DNA from: Dirofilaria immitis
Taxonomy: Eukaryota > Nematoda > Chromadorea > Rhabditida > Onchocercidae
Direction of reading: 5' to 3'
Assembly: GCA_024305405.1 (NCBI GenBank)
Contig: JAKNDB010000104.1
Location: 124,001-188,000, forward strand
DNA: 64,000 nt
In this document: piece after piece, positions 36,542 through 48,798 of the stretch
Layout of the letters: the number at the start of each line of letters is the position of its first letter
Position numbering within the stretch: position 1 is the stretch's first letter
Notes under the pieces: model-generated
What the model saw: only the letters and a program-made list of their open reading frames with translations
What the model was told of the DNA's origin: nothing
Databases searched by the model: none
Position numbers and translations under genes: made by a program

Positions 36542-39239
36542 AGATAAATGACTGAATGGTTCCAATCTCTTATCTTTTGTGGTGTTAACGATGATAACGA
36601 TATGTGATGCATTTCATCCAAAATAATTGATCAAAATTAGAAATGAAATTTTGCTTCAATTAAATAATATTATCAATAAAATGTCAAATTTTTATCAATC
36701 ATCGTCGTCTTCATAATTGCAAAAGATTTGAAAAAGAAAATGAATGGAAATTAAATTAATTTAAATTATTAAAATATTGTATGAACAAAGTTCATCAATA
36801 AAAGAATACATGTTTTGTTCAGTTATCATTTATCTCTTATATATCATAGAACTTGAATACTTAATATAAATAGCGCTTATAGAAATGAATTTTCGGTAAA
36901 CAAGCTGAAAAAAATGTTTTTAATTGAATATGATAATAGATAATTTTTTTGTATTTCTCCTGTAAGCATTAAGATAAAGAGAAAATATTATAACGTAAAT
37001 TGAATTTTGATAAAATTTTAGTCGAATGATATAAGAGAAGGGAAAAGAATATTAATTTGAAAAATTCAAAAGTTCCAAGAAAATCTTAATGAAATTAAAT
37101 GAATGAAAAATTTATTAGTAATATCAATTCCGATAAAATAAAACAAAATATAACAAATTCAATGAAAAATAAAAGACAAAAATCTTTTTCTTATAAAATA
37201 AAAATAAAAAATTATTTATTAATTTGTTGTCTAAAATATTTAGTAAATTTTGATTATCAGATAATTAATTTAATATATAATTCAACGTTATATTCTTTTA
37301 TACATACATATATATTATTATAGCTTTATGAATGTCCCATTAAAAATATTAGGAATTATTTCTCATCAAAATTTAATTCATATATGATACAATGAACTTT
37401 GATATCATATTCTGATTGCTTATGTTATCACAGAATTTCATCAATAATAATGCTCAAACATGTTTTTTGTTACCTAAAATTGATTAATACTAAGTTGCTC
37501 TGATAATACTATTTCATCAGTAATATTGATTTTATCTATAATAATGCTCAAAATGCTATTACTAGAACTGATAAATGTTATATGTTCATATTTGACCCTT
37601 ATTTATGAACTCAAAAAATTTCCATATATTTTACTGATCTTTAAAAATTTCGGATATATCATCATAATATTTTACTTAATTTGTTAAAATGATAGCATAT
37701 TTGAATATGCTCTATTCAGAAATGATTATAGATAAAAATGAATTTCTCATATATTTATTAAAAATATCCTATTTAAATATCCCTTGAGAATTTCAATCAT
37801 TCTATTTCTGTATTATAATTAAATTAATAAATCATCTTCTTTTTCTCAGAAACAATAATCGATCATATTATCAACGAATAGAATTAAGTTTTAAATATTT
37901 ATTATTGTTAATATCCAAAAAATTAGAAAAAAAAATGATTAAAATCGATCGATAAAATTGTTAAAGAAAAATTTTGCATAAATTTTTTAATCATCATTTT
38001 AAATATATCAATTTGAAATGTGATAATTATTGACAATAGGAAATGTTTATTTATGATAATGATGAGAAGAAGAGAGAAAGAAATGTATGCTATGAAATAT
38101 TTTTATAAAAATTAAAAATCAAAAAAATTGTTCAAAATTTTCCTATCCAAATTAGATGCGAAATATTTAAATTAATATATGCTAATAATTAATATTAGCA
38201 TATATATTCATTGAAAGAATTGAAAAATGAAAAATAAAAAATTATTTTTCTTACATTTTACAAAATAAATGCATTTATCCATTTAAGGCACTTTAATTTA
38301 AAAGAAAAGGAAAAGGCTAAAAGGCTATTCAAAAGGTAATAAATTTCTTGGAAGAGTAAAGAAGAATTTCCCATTTTTCTAATCTTTTCTATTTATTCAC
38401 TTTTATTTTTATTTTTAAAAACAATAACAAAACAAAAAGATTTTAAAAAATTTTGCTTATTTTTGATTTTATTTTTAATAATTAAATAGCAATAAAAGAA
38501 TTGTTAAAATATATAATTTATAAAAGTACAAAATAATCATTTTCCTTTTAATAAAATTTTAATCATAACTACTATTTTATTATCATTATCATAAATTGTA
38601 AAATGAAATCACTTCAAAACTGAGATTAAAAGTTTAAAAAAAAGAAAAAATTTAACTTTTCATCATAGCACTACTGAATAATTAGAGCTTACCTTAGATT
38701 CACAATTTATTTCCAGCAGATGATATACGTAATAATTTTAAAATTAAAAATTAAAAAAAGATAATAAATGAAATTTTAATGATAGCAGCACTAGGAATGA
38801 TTAAGGATTATTTTGAAATAATAATTATTTTCGATAAAATGTATGAAATCATTTTAAAATTTAAATCCAAAAAATAGAAAAAAGAGAAAAGAATGGAATA
38901 TTAATGATAAATGATAATAACAAGAATGATTAGAGAAAATTAATTTCTGAATATGTATAGAAATGGGTATGAATAAAATCGAACAGAATTGTTAATTGAA
39001 ATTATCACGAATATACATGAAAAATTGAGCAAAGTTTTAATCAAATTTCATTCAATTAATTCTGAAACAAAAAAGAGCTTAAAAATATATTAATACGGAT
39101 ATGATTTGATATGATATTATTATTATTATTACTACAAGATATTTGTCATTTAAATGCAGAAAATTTAAGATATAACATTTTTTAAAACTATTTTTTCAAT
39201 ATTTCAAATCGCTGAAATAATTTGTTCATTAATTTCATT
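36542..39239. other. AT-rich region upstream of the channel start
   Basis: No supported exon. It could hold the promoter or a 5' UTR intron of the channel gene. An 11-bp inverted repeat flanks a short AT spacer near 38175-38210. The plus-strand frame at 37099-37323 is AT-driven (Lys/Asn/Ile) and unsupported. Confidence 0.45.
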
Positions 39240-39246
39240 ATCAAAA

Positions 39247-39300
39247 ACAACAACAACAACACTATCGACAACAACAACAACACCAGCAACAACAACAATA
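39247..39300. repeat. (CAA)n-rich microsatellite
   Basis: ACA/CAA runs broken by CTATCG and CCAG, followed by ATA/ACA runs. No coding context on either strand. Confidence 0.85.
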
Positions 39301-39599
39301 ATGATAATTACAATAACAATAACAAAAAAAAACGATAAGAAAGTATATTTTACATGAAACCTTAACTATTTTTAAATAAATTATTTATTATATAATTTAT
39401 ACGTAAATAATTTTTGCTCGATTTCTTATTTCGAATAGAATTTAAAATGTTTTCCGATATTATTTAAAATATATTGGGATATTATCTAAATTATTTGAAA
39501 AGAATTTAAATTTCAATTATTCAATTATAAATTATGCTTTATTTTCATCTATTAAATTATATCATCAATGATATGAGTTGATGATAATTTTTTAATCAT

Positions 39600-40814
39600 T
39601 TGTTACATTAAAAAAATTAGGCATCGAGGCTTATGTATGATTTCTAGACAACAAATTAATCAATCATCATTCTCTAATCAATAGTAGAAATATTCCCTGA
39701 TAATATTTATAACAAAATCTTAGAAGAGACTGTGAGAATTAACAGCACGAAAGAGTCAAATAAATTTTATCGTTGTTGCAAATCTTTTAGTCATGGATTC
39801 TTGGCCCATTAAGCAATGGTTATATTTTTCTCGAAGATTGTAATTCAATAACATGAAGCGTTTCACGACGATTGCAAACGAAATTCAAAATTAATTTAAT
39901 CGATCCGTTAAAGAGGATGGATAGATAAGTTTTGATTATTCTAGTATGAATCACAATTTTTGTTAGCCATTTTTCTATATAATTCTTTATCATTGATCCA
40001 TTGATAAAACTAATAATGATAATGAATAAATTGATCAAATCATTTGAAATATAAATAATGGAAATAAAATTAAGAATTCTAGTAAAGTCATACAAAGTGT
40101 ATACTATAAATTAATAAATTTAGATAAAAATCAATTTAAATTATGGCAAAAATTATGCTATAACGATTAATTAAATAAGAAATAGAATAATTTAGAAGAC
40201 TAAAAAGGATCAAAAAAATAATTAATTAAATTTCAGAAATAAATGACACCATCCTATATCCATTTTCAATATTCGTTCTAATTTCTGTGATAAATTTTTA
40301 TTCAATTTTTTTAAACCAAAACAATGCGATCGATCGTAATTGCGAAATATGTCTGGTTTCTAGCTCTAAAACAAGAGCTTGGGCTATGGAAAAATTAATC
40401 AAAATCAATCATAGTATGAAATATGTTTGATTTTAAGAGAAAAAAATCCATCGCACTGAACAACTATGTATATGAAACAAACTCGATTTCTGACAAAAAA
40501 AAAATAAATCATAGCTGCGAAACAAAAGTTTGATTTTCAAGAGTAAATTCATCTTGATAAACAATTGTATGTTCGAAATAAAATCTGATATTTTTAACTC
40601 TAAAACAACATGCCAGTAGCAGGGAAGGAATCAATTATAACTTTGAAATTATATTCAATTTGCAATTTGAAGGAAAAAATTCAAACAATCATTGATTGAA
40701 AATATTATTCCATTTGTGATGGGAAGTCTCGAGATAAAAGTCCAATGGTAGAGTTGTAATGTGATGAGATTATGCAAAATTGTCTTGTTGAAACGATCAT
40801 CAAATACCGCAAAG
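39600..40814. other. Higher-GC, possibly decayed repeat region
   Basis: Slightly richer in GC than its surroundings. Between about 40330 and 40640 there are diverged copies of a motif like GCGAAAYATGTTTGATTTT followed by AAGAG, spaced 60-90 bases. On the plus strand 40670-40850 reads as coding-like blocks broken by stops (for example CDEIMQNCLVETIIKYRKEI). On the minus strand a 98-codon frame is open across 40655-40951. I recognise no family; a degraded mobile element is one reading. Confidence 0.35.
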
Positions 40815-40993
40815 AAATTCGGTTTGCCAGGAATGAGGAATAAGCTTAGTCTATTTGGAGACAATAAATGAAGAATGCGATAGCGTATGAAGCACAAATT
40901 GCAATGATTTGTTAAATTGACATCATCGTAATCGTCATTGGCATTCTTCAAATTCGGTTTGCCAGGAATGAGGAATAAGCTTAGTCTATTTGG
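40815..40993. repeat. 44-bp exact direct repeat around 91 bp
   Basis: Copies at 40815-40858 and 40950-40993 are identical, while the bases inside and outside do not match each other. The period (135 bp) is a multiple of three, so both copies are read in the same frame on the minus strand (PNRLSLFLIPGKPN). The second copy abuts a CAT microsatellite. Confidence 0.88.
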
Positions 40994-41046
40994 TCATCAT
41001 CATTATTATCATCATCATCATCATTATCATTGTCATCATTATCATC
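40994..41046. repeat. (CAT)n microsatellite
   Basis: CATCAT/TATCAT run directly after the second 44-bp repeat copy. Confidence 0.85.
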
Positions 41047-41381
41047 GTCGTTATTGCAGTGGTAATAAGCAAAAATAGAATTGAAATGAGAAGGAAAAAA
41101 GAGGAGAGGAAAGGAAAGTAAAGGAAAGGAAAAGAAAGCTGTAAAAAGAAGAGGCAAATAAGTAACACAGCATACCATATAATTTAATTTCTTTTTTTTT
41201 GTTATTTTTATTTTTTAGGAAACAAATTGTATTTTTTGTTTTGTTTCCTATTCCTATCATCCATTACTTACTTATTTTTCATCATTAATCAATCGCTTTA
41301 ATTTGAATAACAATATTAAAGAGATGTAGAGATATGATAATATTGTTACATTTAATGCATATATTATAAATGTTGATAAAT

Positions 41382-41432
41382 AAGCAAGCAAACATGCAAG
41401 CTAAGCAAACACATGCAAGCAAGCATGCAAAT
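41382..41432. repeat. AAGCAAGC/ATGCAAGC short tandem repeat
   Basis: Alternating AAGCAAGCAAACATGCAAGC-type units, a local island of higher GC with no coding sign. Confidence 0.75.
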
Positions 41433-43050
41433 ATTTATCACTAATTATCTCGAAATAAGGCAAATATTTAAACATTTAATCTGTTCGTTGATATATTTTA
41501 TTAATTTATTTTTATTTTAAATTATTGCTATGTAAAAGTTAAAAATTTTTAGAATTCAATTAATTTATCATTCGTTTATGATTCATTTTAGATAAATTTT
41601 TCAAATTATCAAAATTAAAGTAAATTATTGATATTCATTTGAATAAAATAAACCATCTTATACGATATAACAATAAGCTAATATTATTCCAATTTATCCA
41701 TTTCTTATATCATATACTTAATCATGATTCTCTCGAGTAATCGTAATAAATAGTAAGATAAAAGCAAACTAACCATTCATAAATAATCTAGCAATTAAAA
41801 TTAATACTATATAATTTATAAATTTTAAACTAAATAGTAGCTAAGCTATTTAATATTTATTAATTTATCATATTCATAAATTTGGCCAAGATTTCTGAAG
41901 CAATCATACTATTACTAAGTCCATTCACAATTTTTAAAAAATAAGAATTTTAAAGAGAAATTGAAAGGATGTGAAAGAGAAAATGGAAGGAAAAAAATGA
42001 AAAAATGAAATTTGGGTAAATGAAAAATTAACATATATATATAAATATCGAGTAAATTAACATATATATATATGAAAAATTAACATTTATATGGAAAATT
42101 TCAATTGATTTGAAGTAATTTCTATTTTCAAATAATAGTATATCTTTCATTTGACAATAAAAAAAACAAAAAGAGGATCAAAATGATAAATAATGATAAT
42201 GTGATAAAAATTTTTTCTATTTATTGGCATTTTAAATAAGCAAGGAGAAGTGTTTAAAAATAATTTTTAAAAATGATCATTTAATAATTACATATATTTT
42301 TTCTCTTTACAAAATATTTTATTCAAGAAAAAAGGAAGAAAAATTTCTCTTTTTTCCGTCTTTTTTTCTCATAAAATTATATAAAATATAATATAATTCG
42401 AGAAATATTAATGATATTATCGAGAAATGCTAAATTCTAATATATCAATTGAATAGTTTAATAAAGTAATTATAATTAGAAAATGGAATTCGATTAAGAA
42501 AATGCAATAAAGCTGCAAAAGAAAAATGTTTGAAAGAAAATAAAATTTATTTATAATAAATATTAAATTTTATATTTGAAATATTGAAGGAAATTAATAA
42601 AAGCAATAAAGTAATGAATAGAAAAGCAAAAATTCCTATTAATATATTTATCGTTCAAACTTTTCTATTTTAGTCATAAACATGTTCCAAGCATAAAATT
42701 AACTTAAAAAAAGGAAACAAAATACGGCAAAGGAAAGTGTAATTCTGAAATCGAAAAAGAAGTACGAATAGTATAAATCTTAAGAATCGAGAAATCAACA
42801 TCGAAAGAAAAATACGATAAAATACAAATGAAAAAACAAAACTTAAATGAGAATTTAGAAAGAAAATTATTAATTTTCATTTCTCAATAAATAACTACTT
42901 CGATTGCCTAAATTATTTTGCAAATTAGAGTGAAAAACCACAGCATACATTGCTATTTAACCGATATCATATCTACAGATTTTCGTATGATATGATTGGT
43001 ATACTGTAGGCAATATATTTAAGATTATAAATGAGCCAGAATATGTTAAA

Positions 43051-43142
43051 AGTCTAAATAGTATATAATTAGGGTAAGTTAAAAGCCTAATTAGTATATA
43101 ATTAGAATAAATTAAAGGCCTAATTAGTAGTAATAGGTTAAA
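43051..43142. repeat. 33-bp tandem repeat, three units
   Basis: Units at 43051-43083, 43084-43116 and a shortened 43117-43142, with the core GCCTAATTAGTATATAATTA. Diverged by a few bases each. Confidence 0.85.
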
Positions 43143-43199
43143 AGCCCACGATATATTGTTACGCTAATATTTAAAAAGTGTTAAAGACATATAAAAAAT

Positions 43200-43510
43200 T
43201 TCCTCACAATATATTGATATATCGGCACTGATATACTAAAAATACATAGCTCTACTGATACCGAACATGGAGATATACAATGCTGATATGCTGAAAATAC
43301 ATTGATATATCAATATGTTTTGAACAAATTTGTTTTGAGATATGTCAGTATACTTTTAATATATCAATATATTCTAAGCAAATCTAATGCATTAATTTTT
43401 TCAGTTCTCGATCAATATATTTTTAGTACCATCAATATTAGTATATCAATATATTTTAGGTACGTCAATATTGATATATCAGTACAAGATATATTTGATA
43501 TATTGAAAAC
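43200..43510. repeat. Degenerate ATATATTGATATATC-type repeat
   Basis: Irregular recurrence of GATATATCAATAT and CTGAAAATACAT-like blocks. It creates a 73-codon Ile/Tyr/Ser-rich plus-strand frame that is a by-product of the repeat. Confidence 0.65.
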
Positions 43511-46500
43511 AGTTGATTGTTGAAAGGAAGAAAAGTTAATTGATTGGAATGAATTTTCATTCGATCTATGTGCAAAAAAACTTATAACTTAAATAATGGA
43601 AATATTATTTCGAATAAAAAATATAGTAAATTATTTATTACTTTAATAAATTTATTATACTATACTATAATATAATATAATATAATATGAATTTAATATA
43701 TATCAATGAAGAAATAAAATTGATTGATGTAAATTTGCTTTCGTTACATTATGAAATTTTTTCTCCATTAATATAATTAATAAAATGATAGAATTAATGA
43801 GAGAGATTTTCCTTTTCAATTAATTAAATCAATGAGAAAATTATTATGTGTTACGTAAGAATATTTCAGTATTTAATTTATTCTTTTTAAATTAATATCG
43901 ATTTATATCATAGATAGATTATTATGATCATTTAATCGATGATAATAGTAATATTTAGTTGATAAAAGATAAATATTTCCGTTGCTTTCGATAATTGCTA
44001 TCATTTTTTTAATCTTTTCTTTTTTCTTGTTTTATTTATATTTTTTAATATTTATAATTATGAAAAATTGTAAGAAATTTTTATCGAAATATGTTTTGAA
44101 ACAGGAATTGATGCTTTACACTTTGAACTTAAGTCCTAATATTGAATGAATTTAATTTCACAAAGTAAACAAGCATACTGAAAATAATTTCTACCCACTT
44201 TTATTCATACCAAAAGGGAATAATTAATTTGAATAACAATGTTATGTTAGAAAGCACAATTGTTATTATTATTATTATTACTTTTCCTATGATCAATAAA
44301 ACTTAAAAGTTATTAGCTTATAGTTATTAAAGATAATATAAAATTATAAAATACCAATTTCAATTATTCAAAAATTATAATAAAAATTTCTATTAATAAT
44401 AATCAAAAATATTTCAATCTTTTTTCAAACGAACTTAAATGACAAAAAATCAAATAAAATGAAAAAGAAGGAAAAAAAAGAGAAATTCTCGACATTTAAA
44501 TAAATAAAAAAAAAGAAGAAGAAGAATTAAGAGAATACTCAAAAAAATTTGCGTCTAAATTTTTGTCAAAAATTTATTAAAATAAATCTTTTTTTCTACC
44601 AATTTCTCATCAATCATACGTCATCGATATAATACTCATTTCTTGTGTTTTCATTATTTAAATTCGTTGTCTGATGAAAAACAATGAAAGAAGAACAATT
44701 CCAGCTGTTGTACATTTATCATCTAAATGCTTAAAATATATTTAACTTTTCGAAGAAATGCGATTCTTGCAAAAACTTAAAATTAAAAAGTTATTCTGAA
44801 AATTACAAGTGATAATTCGAAAAACAATCATTATACATTAAAACGAGGTTTGTGTGGTAAGATAAAATTAAGAGGCCAAAAAGTGATCCTAAAAAAATTA
44901 TTACCAATTTTTCAAAATCAACAATTCTTTTTGCTTGCGATATTCACAAATTTTAGTTCTAAAAATCAGAACAGATGACTGAAAAAGAGAATATTAAAAA
45001 AGTATTGACGATTTTAAAATCAATAATTTTTTTCTCAATTGTGATGTTCATAGTTTTGATTTAAATGAAAGAATTGGATAATTAAGGAGAAAGTTTTGAA
45101 AAAATTTCATCAATTTTTTAATTTTCAAAAAAATTAACGAAGAAAAAATTATTTTTCAAAATTTTTTTATCAAATACTAATATTTTTAAAGATTTATTTT
45201 GAAATACTAATAAAATTCTAATTTGAAAACTTAATTTCTCAAGAAGTTGAAATATTAAAATCATTGTCGATCAAACCAAAAATTCTCGAATTAAGCTGAT
45301 ATTGATACAAATTGAAAGAAAAATTTAAATTGATAAAATTTAATTAATTTGGATTGATTTCGATTTACCTGTTAATACGAGATTTTTTCAAAACTTCTTA
45401 CATATGCTATATATTTATTTATTCATTTTTTTCATTAGTTATTTTTTGCATCAGTTTAAATTTTCAAAATAAACGAGGCATGTTATTTTATTCTAAATAT
45501 GAAATTGAATTAATTTTTGATTTAATTTAACTTCGCAATTAAATAAATTATGATTATAATTTAGAAAGCAAAAATAAAACTTAGAATAGCAAAGTAGTAT
45601 AGCAAATAAATTGTTTATCAAATGATCTCAAAATATCTTAAATTGTTCCACATCATTTACCATATGACTTTAAAAAAAGTTTTTTTTTCATTCCTTTTGC
45701 TTACTTTTTTTTAAATGAAAATCTAACCATTAATTCACTTCTGTTCGACGAATTGTTCTATGAAAAATTTTGAAAAATTCTATTATAATTTTACTATTCC
45801 CATTGATTTATTTTTTTAATTCAAATACTATATACGTAGTATGTGAGTATTTGATTTTGTTTAACTAAAATTCATATTAGTTTTGAAAATATAAAGTATG
45901 ACAGAAATTTTTAATATTTCAAATGATTAATGAATGATGATTACAAAAGTATGAACTTGATGCGTCAAGCAAATGTCAAAATAATCAACCGATCGGTGAT
46001 TTTAGAATGGTAATACTGAACAGTAATATAAGTTTAATTATGAATAATAGTATATCATTGCTAAATTAAAATAGAATAATCTTTTCCGTCAAATTAATGA
46101 AAGGAATTTGGTGGTAACTTAGCAATAATTAAATCATTTGAAAATTTATGTGATAATGCATCTCGAAAAGTTCCATAATTATTACATGATCAATAAAATT
46201 TAGTTTTTTCTTTAATCTTCGAAAAGTTTCACAATTACAATTTATTTAGATATAATCAAAATGATAGAATCAATTTAAATGATAATGTACCAATTGATAT
46301 TTTGAATAATCAAAAATTAAGTCAAATGCTGAAATTTTGACGACTTAAATTTTAAAACTTTTAATCAATAAAGTTTATTTTAAAAATATCACTTGAAGCT
46401 TTTAATGTGTAAAAAGAAAGTTTTATATTTATCGTTATATAGATGGGTAAATAAATAGATAAATTGATATTTTAATATAAATCATTTTTCATTCAAGTTG

Positions 46501-46739
46501 ATTTGATATTTTAGCAAAAATTAATTGACAAAAAGAAAAGTTAAAGATGGAAAATAATCGACCCGACGAGAATCGCTGATTAATTTTTAGCAAAACAGAA
46601 CAAACGGACTGTGTAAATTAAAACGATTGAAATGTATATGTTACAACAATGATTTGATGTGATAAATAATTTTGTTATTTGTTTCATTAATACTTATTAT
46701 CTGTCAATTTTATAAATAACAGCTTCCATAACGTTCATG

Positions 46740-46825
46740 ATAGTTGATAGTGATGGATTATGATTGATGATAATGATGATGATGGTGGTGATGATGGCGA
46801 TGTTAGAAATGATGATAAATAATAA
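46740..46825. repeat. GAT/GGT trinucleotide microsatellite
   Basis: GATGATGATGGTGGTGATGATG run embedded in imperfect TGAT repeats. Confidence 0.8.
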
Positions 46826-48248
46826 TGATATGTAAATATGCTCTTTTTCATTTCTTCGTCAGTATGTTGATAAAAAGCCGAAATATTGATGAATGCCATG
46901 TTTATTTTGAATTTTTATTTGATGATAAAATTAAATTTTAAATCATCCATTTCTTCTATTTTATATCTATCAGATTTTTTATATTTAATTTTTTGCATTT
47001 ATATGATTTTTGCTTAGATTAATATATTTATTCATATCTTTCTATTTTTAACTTTTATTTTTTATTTTTAGAATTTCACCTCTGATCAATTATTTAAAGT
47101 TTATTTTTGTTATAATTTATTGATTCAAGAAATGATATATTTTTAATAATCTATGATCAATTTTAATTATAACTAGGAAATAAAATTTAGGAACAAAATA
47201 AAACATCAATATTCAAATTCTATCTTATTCATAATATATTATAGTTAGCATTTTGATGCATAAATATTTCAATCAAAATTTTTGATTAAAAATTCCAAAT
47301 AATTAAAATTTTTCTAACAAAATGAAATATTGATAGATTGTCTTTGATGTTAATTTGGTTTTATCATTAAATTTGTTATTTTAAGATATAAATTAAAAAA
47401 ATATCACTGTAATATGATAAAATGGAAATATTTTTATCAATTCGTAGTATAATGGATGATAATTTTTAGCAAATATTTCAAGAAAAATGCGAAGTAAATG
47501 ATAGAATGTAATGTTAAAGCATACAAATTATTGATTTTTTCCTATTGATCTCTTGTTTTCTCTTTTTTCTTTATTCTATCAAAGTTTATATCATTTGTTT
47601 TTGCTTATCAAAGGAAAAAAAATACGATAAAAGTTGATAAAAGTAATTTAAGTTCCTTGAAGATTAAAACAAAAAAAAAAAATCGTTAATTTACATTTCA
47701 AAGAAATCGTTGCTTAAAAATTAGTATATAATGTAAAATAAAAAATAAGGTGAATGATAAAATGGAGAAATTAACAAATTACATTTGAAATGCTCATTTT
47801 GTTCCTATTCAAAATTTAAGCCATTTCAAACTTTGGCGCTGAATTTTTATTTGTAAATATTTGTTAGCAATTTTTTAATGCATAAAATAACAATCAAAAG
47901 TTTTTTTCTCGTTTTTTTTTTCAATTTATACGAAAGTTCTTTTGAAGAGAGAGAGAGAGAAAAAGAAAAGAATGAATGACTAAGAATTAAAGCTAAAGAT
48001 GAATGAAGGGATTTACTCTCTTTCTTTCGTTGCTTTAAAAATTTTTAAAAATTTAAAAATATTTGAAGGAAAACTATACTAAAAGATTATTTTATTTATA
48101 AAAGAAACGATAAAAATGTAAAAATGATTTAATCCATTTTTTTTACTTTTTTATTGAATTTTTTAAAAATTATACGAATTTTTCGTTTTCTTTTTTGATA
48201 AAAAATCTGTAAAAAAGTAAGGTAAGAAATCTGTAAGATTTTGAAAAA

Positions 48249-48798
48249 AAATTATTTATTATTCGAATTTATTTTTGGCAAATGAAAAAAGAAAACGCAG
48301 CTTATTAGATCTTTGATATAAATATTAAATGTTTTTTTTCCTTCGTTACAATTATTACCTTTAAAGACAACATTAGATAACATTATCGTTGATAGTTTTT
48401 AATAACAATTTTAAGAATAACAATTCTGAGAACACCAATTACTCCTCCAACTACACGTTGTTTCCATTTTGCTCTAAACACAGGAAGTGTACCACATTTT
48501 AAGTTATTTGATATTTTTAAATCCCTTATTATCATCTCTTTCTCAGTCGGTAACTCCTTATCTTGGCTTTTCAATCCTTGCTCTACCAATACCTCTTTCA
48601 ATCTTTCTTCTATGCTTTTATGATTGCTAACGATGATTTTAAAAAACAAAAGAATGGGTTAGTGGAATTGTGAATAATATGGCAAGGAAGCCAAGTGGTG
48701 GTGATACTATATCAAAGATCTAATAAGATGCGTTTTCTTTTTCATTTGCCAATAATAAATAATTTTTTTTTCGAATAAATAATAAATTCGAATAATAA
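48249..48798. mobile_element. Short terminal-inverted-repeat element (MITE-like) with internal ORF
   Basis: A 44-base arm at 48277-48320 is matched in reverse complement at 48709-48750 or so with one mismatch and one indel (core GAAAACGCA, CTTATTAGATCTTTGATATA). Weaker AT-rich similarity extends both arms outward to about 48249 and 48798. The 390-base interior carries the ORF listed separately. This is the architecture of a non-autonomous DNA transposon. I could not fix the exact ends or a target-site duplication in the AT-rich flanks, and no other copy lies in the window. Confidence 0.65.
48383..48649 (-). CDS. Uncharacterised ORF inside the inverted-repeat element
   Basis: An open frame of 88 codons on the minus strand, ending in TAA, beginning only with TTG; the first ATG (48535) would give about 50 residues. 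It reads KSIEERLKEVLVEQGLKSQD, KELPTEKEMIIRDLKISNNL, then a hydrophobic Ile/Val/Arg-rich end (VVGGVIGVLRIVILKIVIKN). Its Glu/Lys-rich balanced composition is unlike the Phe/Ile/Asn-rich chance frames nearby. I recognise no transposase or other domain. It may be a captured gene fragment or an exon remnant. Confidence 0.35.
   Translation of the reverse strand: MFFKIIVSNHKSIEERLKEVLVEQGLKSQDKELPTEKEMIIRDLKISNNLKCGTLPVFRAKWKQRVVGGVIGVLRIVILKIVIKNYQR

Noticed and set aside
36421..36621. 66-codon minus-strand ORF starting MDEMHH
   Set aside because: Shadow frame over channel exon 1; the other frame has the strong GTAAGTTT donor and joins exon 2 in phase.
41051..41260. Short minus-strand ORFs near 41 kb
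   Set aside because: Driven by purine tracts and the CAT microsatellite.
43302..43523. 73-codon plus-strand ORF rich in Ile, Tyr and Ser
   Set aside because: Product of the degenerate ATATATTGATATATC repeat.
46550..46640. Minus-strand island after TTTACACAG reading SVCSVLLKINQRF
   Set aside because: One open frame exists, but no good donor and no phase link to any neighbouring exon.
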